From contig OW388297.1 in the NCBI GenBank assembly GCA_936450465.1, positions 62,369,202-62,433,201 of the forward strand: DNA of 64,000 nt, written 5' to 3'. The translations under genes were made by a program, and so were the position numbers. Shown piece by piece: positions 34,733 to 46,800 of the stretch; position 1 is the first letter of the stretch; each line of letters opens with the position of its first letter. This DNA is from Gibbula magus (Eukaryota > Mollusca > Gastropoda > Trochida > Trochidae). Under the pieces are notes generated by a model. The model was not told where the DNA came from. It made no database searches and saw nothing but the letters and a program-made list of their open reading frames with translations.

Positions 34733-34837
34733 ATGACATCGATAACTGCGCCAGCAGAATCATTTCGATTTCCCGAACTTCAAGCAAGAAGCATTTATGC
34801 AGGAAAATACAAAGATTGGACGCCCGACTGCCGTGCA
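34733..34837 (+). CDS. EFHB: EFHB exon 1
   Basis: First in-frame ATG (context ATAAAAAATGACATCG); 35 residues ending YAGKYKDWTPDCRA. Donor GTAAGT, phase 0. A further upstream coding exon cannot be excluded. Confidence 0.8.
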
Positions 34838-37800
34838 GTAAGTTCCCTGTTGTAGTCAATGAGTGGTTGTTTATATTAAAGTAAATAAATCATATACTTA
34901 AGGGGTGAGTGAGTGAGTTATTGTTTAACGCCGCTTCGGCAGTATTGCAGTATACTTAAGAGATTTTAAGTGAAATTATAAAATAGTAAACTTTTAATGT
35001 GTGAATTTATTTTAGGCTGGCAAACTGACAGCAACAGGGGACACCACAAAGCTTTGTCTGAAGCCACCAGGGACACGGGTGAGTTTTTCATTTCCTCATC
35101 TTTCTCAATAACCACATCTTAATTTCCAAGGCATAGGCAAGATCGATCTGCATGAGAATTATGATTCATTGCTATATTTTCTGTGAAAACCTGTCGGGTG
35201 CCTGAAGTTAACCTTCTTCACAGAATGTCTACTTTAGCTATATTTTAAAATGTAATCAATCAAAATTTAAATTAAAATTGCTTAAAACAATACCAATTAG
35301 AACCCGCACATTATATCACAAGTCCTAGCCTTTCTTGTGATGCTTTACGCAAGAAAACTAAGGTAAAACTACAATTGACATATTATGACATGCACTTGTT
35401 TATTGAGAAAGGATGTTTTGGTGGTATATCAATAGACATGCGAAAGCTATTCTAACAATAAATATGTAGAAGGATGGTGTTGAGAATTTCACAAAATGCT
35501 TTGTGACATACCAATTTATAATCTCTCTTTTTTTCAGCCCGAAAGTGCAGATGTTATCCGTCGGTTTCGCGCCAGTCTCCAGCCTGATGCTGGAGCAATG
35601 CGTGTGTTTTATGGGCGAGCCCGTGATCCAGAACGCTCCAGGGCAGCTGAGATGACCCATGGTGTCAGCACTCGACCTTCATTCACGTCGGGGGAACTTG
35701 TCAACCCAAAATTCAAAACTCTATTCCAACAGAGACTGTCGGATCGCAGGGAAAACATTTATGCTACCAACATCAGAGCACCGCTTGCCAAGTCACATGA
35801 TCAGAGGCCTGGCCTACCAGAAGGACTCAACTCACAAATCTTTACCTTCGGACTTCCAACAGAACTTGGTGATTGATTAAGTAGTTTAATGTTAATCTGT
35901 AAATTATCATATTTGAAACTTGAAATGTCCTTACCACCCAGACGACATCTTGTGCATATATTCTCTAGTGGCTGATACAAGATCTTTGTAATATTAAACT
36001 CTCTGAATACTGCCAAAATCTCATTTCCCACCTCAACTCCCGCCGTCTCTAGAATAACGATGACTTTTAGAAATTTTCAAACGCAACTATTTATCTTTTG
36101 TGGAAAATTAGAGAAACAGAAAAAATAAGATCTTCAGCCGGGACCAGTGACAAAAGGATTATTATTTTGTAGTGAATTGTCCTAGCTCAATTTTGGGATT
36201 TTGCTTTTTTGACTTCTCAAGAAGCAGTGACTCTAGTGTGCTGAAATTTTATGTACAAGCCCCTTAGCCAGTGAGATTCTAAATTGTAGATTTGGGACCC
36301 TGTGACGCCCAATGTTAGTCACAACGGTCATGACCTAAAAACCTATTTTCATTTTCTTCTCCAGTACGAAAGGCTCTAGAAAGCTGAAATGTTTTGAACC
36401 GACTCCTTGGCCAAAATGGATTCTAAATTGTAGAAATTTGGTGACCGTGACCCCAAATATGGACCTACAAAAAACTATTGTAGTGTCAGTGAGCTTTGAA
36501 CAGTACACTTTGAGATTTTATGTGCTCTTCACATCCAAAAAAGGCCCCGAGAGAGAAAAATCTCCGCTTTTTGATGTGAGATATAACATGTTGAGAAAGA
36601 GAAGTTGACACTTTTAAAATAAGAATTGAGTGTCAAACAAATATTGTATGTAATATTTCTTTTGTAAAAGAATCTCTTTGTAAATTTTATCATATTTCAT
36701 ATATGATATAAGTAAATATTAATATAGAGAATATTATATGAGTGTCTATGTCATACTATGTTTACGACACGAATATGACTGAATATTAGTACTTCCCGAG
36801 CGAGAGTGAGGGATATACCATTTTCAGGCTCGAGTGTCGTCAACATAGTATGACATACACACAAATATAATATTCTGTATATTAATAATTACAACTTGTC
36901 ATCATGCAAAGAATTACTATAATTCTATGGTTATAAGTACACCAAGGAGGACACTCTTTATTGAACAATCAATCAGGCTGCAGAGGAGTGCAACGATTTG
37001 GGTCTTCGACTATCTACATTTTGTGATGTACTTACACACATACAGACAGACAGAGAGAGGAATGAAACATTGCACTTGCTCTCAGTCTGGCTTTCAGACA
37101 TGAGCACAAGATAAAGTAAGACTTTGTTCTTCAGATATCGGCGCAGGAGGACTCATAAACCCCAACAAGACACATGAAGAGGTGGAGAGGGAAAGCTCAG
37201 CGGGCCGTGATCTCTACGTGAAATCTCACAGCGAATTCGAGGTTGGGGAACGGGTGCAAAGAAGTTATACCTGCCCCAGTTTCGACCCCAAAAATAAGTT
37301 TGGTATTCCGACTCCTCATTCCAATGATGGCCGCCACGTAAAGCAGACACTGAAGTGGTTGCATGAAACTGAGTCTGAGAAAGCAGCCAAGGTTGTGTCT
37401 AAGAGAGTTGATGACTTTCGGGAGAGGACTCAACCACAGCTAGGACAAGTACATGATCCGTATGTACATAACTTTTCTTGTATTTTATCACGTGATGAAT
37501 AGTATTTGGGATATTGTAGTTAATTATGTCTCCCCCTGAAGGGTCGTGGGACGTATGGTTTTTCAACTTCCCAATGCAAGGCATAACTCTTGCCAGTCTC
37601 CATTACTGGCTGATTTAGGTCTTGCAGTATTTCCTTCTGTGCTTAGAAATCCAGGCCCCCTATGCATTTCTGGTGCAGCGATTCACTATCTAGTCACAAC
37701 AAAGCGAGGGAAATACTGCAAGGCTTAAATCAGCCAGAAATGCAGACTGGCAAGAGTTAGGCCTTGCGTTTGGAAGTTGATGTTTTTTTGGTTGAGTATC

Positions 37801-40800
37801 CATTGGCATTGGTGTCAGCATTCCCATTGTTTCCTAAATATATATCTTTGAAACTGCTTGGCCAATCTTCACCAAATTTGGTATCCTTTTGGGGTTTAAA
37901 CTTTATTTCAAATCTTTTATTTTTCCATGGCAACAATCTGGTCTTTTTGAAGGGTAATAACTCAAGAAAATGAATTGTTTGAGGTTTCTAAGGTAAATTG
38001 GGGGAAGGGGAGACGTCTGTTTTTATAATGAGTAAAAACACCTTCTAGTTAACCACATAAATAGGTAAAAAAATGAATGATCTGTTTTTCACTTCTCACT
38101 CCTTGAGGACAATAATGAATTGTTATTATTGTACATTCACACGGTAATGTGCTTGTTGTCAATATTGGCCTTGTTTTCAGTTCCTGACGTTGAGTTACAG
38201 ACAGTAACAGAGTATTGGGTAAAATCTGTTAGTATAGATTTCTATGATTAGGAAATAGACTCAACAAAATACAGAAAATAATCTCTAACTGAAACTTATT
38301 CTACATACTAAAGTAATTCTATTGTCTGGAATGATTTAGAATGTGAACATTAAGAGAGAAAAAATTGCCAGTGGTGCAACAGTAGTTTAGCAAACATTTT
38401 TTATATGAAAAATTCTATAATAATCTTTCTCTAATTTTGTTTTCTCCTATGTCATCAGTTTTTTCTCTCTCAGTCACTGCAAATGTCATCACCGACGTGC
38501 ATCAATTGCTTGTTGCTTTCCTTGACCTTTGAATAACCTTATCAGCAAAGTAAATAATTAACAGCTTTTCTTTCATTACCTTTTAGTTAGTTTTTTTTTT
38601 TATTTAAACATATTTATTCAATTGAAAGGATTTGGTTAGTTGGTCATGGATGAAGATTGAATAACGAGGTGTGAATTGATAAATAAACTGTAGACTTACA
38701 ACTTTTGCTTATTCATAGTTAGAGATACGAATACAAGCCTTTAGCTGACACATTGTAATAAATAGAGAATCGTACCCAAGTGGCTTCTGATAACAAATAT
38801 ATCAACATGAGTTGATAAAGTTATAAATATACGAGGCTAATGTTCCAGTGATGTCAAAGCCTTGTGATAATTAAGATGTTATAATAGGATTATGACGATT
38901 TGATTGTAGTGATATCTACAATGTAGATATTGTTTGATCTCACACAAGCAATATCTACTGTGGGAGGCAGTTTTGGGTGATAAATACCGTAAATATCTAC
39001 AAGCACCTTTAGTATTATGTATCTGGACATACCACCTAATGCCGATAAAAACAATTCAGTCACCAGTTCTATAAGAAAATTGCAGATTTAAAGTCAGTCA
39101 TCCCAAAATTAAAACTTTTTTATACCTAAAGTTACAACATATGGTATTGGTTTTGTTGTGTATATCATTGATAAGGGGTCTATTGACTAGATCTAGGATT
39201 CCTTCTTTTGCATCTTTTCGTCACACAATCTTGTGCAGTTTCTCCACCTTGGAAATGTCTTCCTTTTAAAATATTTAATTATATACATTATTATTAATCA
39301 TTACTGGTGAATAGAATAAATCGTATCACAAGCCTCTGCATCTTCCCTTTCTACACTAGTCACATGACAAGCTGCACTGTCTACCTTGCTGGGGTTAGGT
39401 TGATGATGGTTTCGGCCTCATTGCAGCACCCGTATCTGTATCTATGTTATAACCAATGTAGTTCTAAACATTCACTTCCCTTTGAATTACTTCCAGCATT
39501 TATGTATTACAAATTAATGAAACATATTTTCCCTGCCAAGATATATGAGTCAAAATCCTGAAAAGTGCAATTTTTCGGTCCGGTCATAAATTTTTAATTA
39601 AAACTATGTTTTTATTTCTGTTTTTCAATTGAGCGTGTGAAACAATATCAGCTGAGCAAATCACATATAAATTTTTTGTTTGTTCACTGAAAAAATTAAC
39701 TTTGAAGCAATTTTTTAGTAGTGAAAATAGCTAAATTTGATTGTCCCAAGATAAGATTGTCAACTTTGAAAATTAGTTTCTGCCAAATGGTTTTGTATTG
39801 CAAACATTATAAATTTTTGCATTGATGCAGGAACTACAGAGGCTCAGATTGTACAGTTGTATGTCTTTATATGCCTTGCTTATAATTTTCTGCGCAATAA
39901 AGAACGCTGTCCCAGAGGTATATGTCAATACTGTTACCATGACCAAACATGGTAAAAAATTAAACTCTCCTCAAGTTATTTACAAAGATCAGTTCCTGCC
40001 TTGGTCCCTTCACTTACTGTCTTCAACATGGAAGCATGATGGATTTCAGCTCTCATCAGTGTGTATCATAATCAACCTCCAAGTAAGTGAAGTTATGAGT
40101 CTATGAATTATGTGTGTCAAAACTGTCACCAAGATTTCCAGGAGAAAGAATAGTAATGCTCATTCACCTTAAACTGGTTAAAGGAGTCAGTTAGAGTTAC
40201 TTGTAATGGCATGATCCTTTTGTCTTTGGGGACCATCAATTGTATTTAATTTCAATATACATCTAAGAACGTCAATACTGCTACAGTCAATACTGCAACC
40301 ATCTAAAAAGTGGCAGTTTTGACACATGGGGTGGCGGTATTGAGTTTTCGTTGGTTTTGATAGTAAGTTTTAACAAAAATGATATTTTTGGATCTTAATG
40401 TGGTGTTTAAGTGTACCATTATTTAAAGCAATAATAACACACCTGTTTGCTTTTGGGTGTGTACACTTATTTACAAACTATATTGAAATTCATCCTGACC
40501 GGTAGCAGTAGTGACAAAACTGGTGGTGGTTATGGACAAAAATAATTATTTGTGTGAAAATATTCATCTGTGCTTATCCTAAGTAGGCATTGAGTAAATG
40601 TTTTTGTCATTTATGTTCTTATAATTATTGCTTACTGTCTTAGAAACGAAACGTCTGATTGATTATTTTTTAAGAAAGTTGTATACAAATATTGGTAGCA
40701 GTTAGGACAAATGTGGTGACAGTAGTGACATATTTTTCAGTATGGAGCAATGTTAAGATGTTCATGCAATTAATTATGGTATTCTTGTAGCAAAACACAT

Positions 40801-43800
40801 TTTCATTTAAGAAGTTGAAGAATAAACATGATTCTAAAAGTTCAAGGTTCAGTTATAGAAGATCCCTGATATACTTTTGAGAGTAGTGGCAGTTTTGACA
40901 TAGCAAGTGGCAGTATTGACAAATCAATAAAATATTTAAAATTATTGATTGATAATGGTTTGAATAAAGCATAAATTGTAAATTTGGATGAAAATATTGG
41001 CATTAACCTGCTAGACTCCAGTATCATTCATGTTCAAATTTTAAAAAACACTCTTGACAATTGCAGTAGCAGTTTTGACAGCTTTTGTCACAGTACTCAA
41101 GAACTTGTTTAAAATGATACAATTAATTATGTTACATGTGAAAGAATGTATTATGAATAAAATAATTCAGTAACTTGAAATATTAATTCATAGTGACAAT
41201 TAGAGAAGTTTCTTTTTTCATGTCTTGATTTAATTTGAAGTCGTAATGTTAAGGGAAACCTCTTTATGTAATAGTTTCCTATGTAACAGCATTTGTTTTT
41301 TTTCATTTTAGATAAACATCTTTGAAAATGGCACTTGGTGCATCAGAGAAATCCCGTCATTTTCTGGGACCAATTTGTCACCAAGGCTCAATGTGTAGTC
41401 CAGGAACCATCAGGAACCAATACTGCTTTGTCTGTGAAGCATCAGTCACCAAGGCTACCAATAAAGTCCAGGAACCATCAGTCACCAAGGCTACCAATAG
41501 AGTCCAGGAACCATCAGTCACCAAGGCTACCAATAAAGTCCAGGAACCATCAGTCGCCAAGTCTACCTATGTCACCAAGGCTACCAATAAAGTCCAGGAA
41601 CCATCAGTCGCCAAGTCTACCTATGTAGTCCAGGAACCGTCGGTCACCAAGGCTACCAATATAGTCCAGGAACCATCGGTCACCAAGGCTACCATTATAG
41701 TCCAGGAACCATCGGTCACCAAGGCTACCAATATAGTCCATGAACCATCAGTCACCAAGGCTACCAATATAGTCCATGGACAATCAGTCGCCAAGGCTAC
41801 CAATGTAGTTCGGGAACCATCAGTCACCAAGGCTACAAATATAGTCCATGGACAATCAGTCACCAAGGCTACCAATATAGTCCAGGAACCACCAGTCACT
41901 AAGGCTACCACTACAGTCCAGGAACCATCAGTCACCAAGGCTACCAATATAGTCCAGGAACCATCAGTCACCAAGGCTACCAATATAGTCCAGGAGCCGT
42001 CGGTCACCAAGGCAACCATTATAGTCCAGGAACCGTCGGTCACCAAGGCTACCAATATCGTCCAGGAACAATCAGTCACCAAGGCTACCAATTTAGTCCA
42101 GGAACCATCAGTCACCAAGGCTACCAATATAGTCCAGGAACCATCGGTCACCAAGGCTACCATTATAGTCCAGGAACCATCGGTCACCAAGGCTACCAAT
42201 ATAGTCCAGGAACAATCGGTCACCAAGGCTTCCAATATAGTCCAGGAACTTTCAGTCACCAAGGCTACCACTACAGTCCAGGAACCATCAGTCACCAAGG
42301 CTACCAATATAGTCCATGAACCATCAGTCACCAAAGCTCCATATTAAGTCCAGGAACCATAAGTTATAAAGGCTTCCATAAACACATATGAAAGATCGAT
42401 GTTGGTACAGTTATGATGATGTGTTCGCAAAAAAGAATTCCTGAACCAACAGGCATCATGTGTTTTCACATGGAGTGGACACAAACATATGGAAAACTAT
42501 TTTCGTAAACCTTGACATGTGTTAGTTTTACTGTTTTACTGTTTAATGATCAACAGACTTTTGATGTAACAGAATTTGTTTATATTGAGAGAGATTTAAT
42601 GTAGGAAATGAAACAATATAACTCTATAATATTGAAAAGATTTTCAGTTTGTCCATACTGCTTCCATACTTGTCCATAACTGCTACCATCATAAGTATTA
42701 ACACACAATACAAATGTTTATTAAATACTGATAAAAAATATATCAAACCGACTTTCAAGACACTGGATATCACATTTTTTTTCATGAAAACTTCATTAAT
42801 CATAAAATATTCATCTAGAATAGAAGGTGTACACATGGGAGTCAAGACTGTCACCAGTCAGGTCAATACTGTCATCACAGATGTCAATACTGTTACCATC
42901 ACTGTTTACTTCATTTTGTATTAAGCTGGGAACGAACAGAATATTGTTGTAAAATTATAAACTGGGATGTTTTATGTTAGTTTTGATCATTCTAACTGTT
43001 TTATGTAAAACATTTGATAATTCATCAAGATTCTCATTTAGTTGCGTTTGAATGTCAATACTGTCACGAATTGAGTCAATACTGTTACCAGCACTGTCAC
43101 TAACTGCTACTTACTTAAAAATGGTAATATAAGAAATATAAAACTTTTTTAAGATTGTATTATTTTGATAATGATTTGGTAAGTTTCTAAATAGGGATAT
43201 GTCAAAGTGCTGGTATACAGTTTGTTTGGGTGAATTAAATATGAAGATGTTTTCATTTCAAAATTCATTTAATTATTATTTTCAAATCAAAGGGGATCAT
43301 GAATAAACTTTTTGTTAAAACATGTTACTTTATAGACTTAAAACATATACCACATCATCATTAACACATGTCAAATAGTCAAAAATTATTTTTGTGTATG
43401 TACATTTTTACTATTTCAAACATTTTTTTCTGGTAGCAGTATTGACCTTTTTTTAATTGTTTGCATCAAAGTATGACTAATTACTTAAATAATAGTTACA
43501 GTTAAGATTGCATATTTCTTGTTCAGATTATTCAATGTTCATGCAATACTTATAAGTAAAAGATGATGAGTTTTATACACTTTTGTTTTTTGTTTTTCTA
43601 AGACCGTAAAATTGCACTCTCCAGGATTTTGACTCATATACCTACTCTGTATTTGATAGTGCCACAAGGCTTTTTTTTGCCATTTCTGTGACAATGCTGA
43701 GTTATCAGTTTGAAAAAATTCTAAAGTCGATTTGAGGATTTTGCTTGATTGAACCACAGCAAAGATAGAAAGTTGTAACAGTGTCCAAACGCTGTTGGTT

Positions 43801-46800
43801 TTCAACTTACTTTGTCTCAATTATCAAAGAATCCAAAAAAATTTACGAACTGCATTATTTGTTTTCTAAGTGATTGGTATGAGAAACATAAGGGTATGAT
43901 GAAAGAGCCCACAGTGGGCTATGATCATGTACAGATGGAGTGTGTTACTGATGGAGTGTGTTACTGATGGAGCGTGTTACTGATGGAGTGTGTTACTGAT
44001 GGAGCGTGTTACTGATGGAGTGTGTTACTGATGGAGTGTGTTACTGATGGAGCGTGTTACTGATGGAGTGTGTTACTGATGGAGCGTGTTACTGATGGAG
44101 TGTGTTACTGATGGAGTGTGTTACTGATGGAGTGTGTTACTGATGGAGTGTGTTACTGATGGAGCGTGTTACTGATGGAGTGTGTTACTGATGGAGTGTG
44201 TTACTGATGGAGTGTGTTACTGATGGAGTGTGTTACTGATGGAGTGTGTTACTGATGGAGTGTGTTACTGATGGAGTGTGTTACTGATGGAGTGTGTTAC
44301 TGATGGAGTGTGTTACTGATGGAGTGTGTTACTGATGGAGTGTGTTACTGATGGAGTGTGTTACTGATGGAGTGTGTTACTGATGGAGTGTGTTACTGAT
44401 GGAGTGTGTTACTGATGGAGTGTGTTACTGATGGAGTGTGTTACTGATGGAGTGTGTTACTGATGGAGTGTGTTACTGATGGAGTGTGTTACTGATGGAG
44501 TGTGTTACTGATGGAGTGTGTTACTGATGGAGTGTGTTACTGATGGAGTGTGTTACTGATGGAGTGTGTTACTGATGGAGTGTGTTACTGATGGAGTGTG
44601 TTACTGATGGAGTGTGTTACTGATGGAGTGTGTTACTGATGGAGTGTGTTACTGATGGAGTGTGTTACTGATGGAGTGTGTTACTGATGGAGCATGTTAC
44701 TGATGGAGCATGTTACTGATGGAGCATGTACATCTTCCTGCAGCATCAAGGACACCCTGAAGGTCGGACCGGACCACACGTTTGGGATCCTGCTGAAGCC
44801 TGATGAGTACGGTGCAGGGGATCTGATCCACAACCGTGCACCGGGGCACTACCTCCGTGGCAGTGATCGACAGCGGGGTATTGTTGCCGCAACCAGACAA
44901 CATCTCAAGAAGATGAACTACCACAACTTCCATGATCTTTTACAGGCTTTCAAATTCTATGATAAGGTAAATAAGAGACCAAATAAGATGAACAACAGCC
45001 AACAATCGATGATTGTCTATGATAAGGTAGTTGAACACTGATTAATATTCAATTTATCATTCACGCTTAATCATAGTCGCTAAAATATTTATGAATGCTT
45101 AAGTTCATGATTTTACATGTGCTTTAAAAGGATCAAATCCATGTGATTACAGTGACACATGTTACCTAAAGTCAAAGAACAGGATTGAGCTGTAAACTAG
45201 TCAGCTGAGTGTCATCCACAATCACTTTTTATCTGTTTTGAAACCTAATAGATGATAACTATCCTGGTTATAGGTCCTCTATATTTATCAGGAGGCCCTG
45301 AATCAGGCTAGTTATCATGTCAGATTTTTCTTACGTTTGCCGGGCAGTTGTTCATCATGAAATCACAGCAAGATGAAGTCAAAACATTCGTATGCTTTAT
45401 TTGTGGTGATGTCAAAGCCACAGCATTGTGATGTCATGTATTGATGATGTCATAGGATTTATTACAATTCCAGATGTGCTTTTGATTTGCCAATTATGAT
45501 GCTATAAATTTTCAACATCTCTCAATCAGTTAAACAAGAAAAAAAACATATGTCATCTGCATGTCTACTGTGGGAGCCAGTTTTGGATGATAAAATAAAA
45601 TGTTGTGAATACTAAAAAGCTCAAGGCCAATATGAAACTTATGGATATGCGTAATGGTGTAATTAGTTAAATACCGGAGCAGTTACTTCAGTGACTAATG
45701 GTTTGTTTAGCATCAATTGAAGATATATTCCTGTATTGATAGACATGAGTTCTATGTCTTATGTCAATATATAAGATACCAACAACAATAAAACACAGGC
45801 AGTCAATGGGACTGACAGCGTGCTCTATGAGACAATAAAACATGCTTGTGTCAGTTAGAGCATCGCTTAGCAAATGGCGTAATATTTTACGACACTTTGA
45901 TTGTTCAATTGCTAGTGAATGTTTTCTACGACAGGAGGCATTACTATTTTCAAACTTTAGTTTACACAAATAACATTATATCTCCATGGTTTTTTAGTAA
46001 AAGTGAGTAATTGTTTAAGGGCATCTTATATAAGAAATAAAAGTCTCGTTGTTGTGCTTTATCGTAGAATAAAACATAGCTGGGAGTATAAAATACTCAG
46101 GGATGCGCCGTTTGTGTTTTATGCTCCCTGTTATGCTTTATTCAACGATAAAGCACGCCAACTCGTCTTCTATTTCTTAAACAACAAACCTCTGATCCTC
46201 TGATCTGTAAGAGGCCAATATGGAACACTTAGTGAATAACTCTCTGTACAGGACAACTCTGGACAGATCAGTATGAAGGAGCTGCGAGAAGCGTGTTTCC
46301 AGTTCAATTTGCCAGTGGAGCCTGAGCTGCTCGAACAACTCATGGACACATGCGACTTGAACCGCGACGGTCAGATTGACTACCTGGAATTCTCTAACTT
46401 TCTCAACTGGAAAGATAAAATGGACTCTGGATTTGGAGAGAAAACAGGTTTGTTGAAATATTGATCTATTCCACTTACACTTGAGAACACAGTATGACAA
46501 CGCTAAGTATTTCTATGTTTCCTATGTAACCAGAAGAAAACTTTATCATGTGTAAGGTTGTGGAGTTGAATGGATAGAGTGTCAGCTAGATGTACTCACT
46601 GTGTGAATCACCATTGTAACAACTTGAACAGTGGACAACAATGATAATAGCTCTGAACTTGTAACTATACTCTACTTAAGGACTACTTTCATCAATATTA
46701 TCAATATCTATAAGTGCCACTTGCCAATTTGAAGATCCTTTCATCTTAGCCATCTTGCCTCATATTTTTTTTAACAAACTTCAAAATAGACACTTTCGTT

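Larger units (their letters stand above)
39542..43640. mobile_element. possible 4.1-kb inverted-repeat-bounded element in EFHB intron 4
   Basis: A 39-bp sequence beginning TATATGAGTCAAAATCCTG (39542-39580) recurs inverted at 43602-43640 with 36 of 39 matches, and TA flanks both ends. Scattered between them in both orientations are at least a dozen motifs of the form GTCAATACTGTTACC / GTGGCAGTATTGAC (for example 39924, 40271, 40286, 40904, 42862, 42880, 43055, 43077, 43434). The middle holds the 36-bp minisatellite. No transposase is recognisable. It may be a DNA transposon or two unrelated inverted repeats. Confidence 0.35.

Noticed and set aside
41378..42334. Antisense open frames (VTDGSWTILVAL repeats) across the 36-bp minisatellite
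   Set aside because: Shadow of the repeat; open only because 36 is a multiple of three.
41312..42347. Alternative EFHB exon containing the 12-residue repeats
   Set aside because: Joining EFHB exon 4 (phase 2) to this acceptor gives an immediate stop codon.
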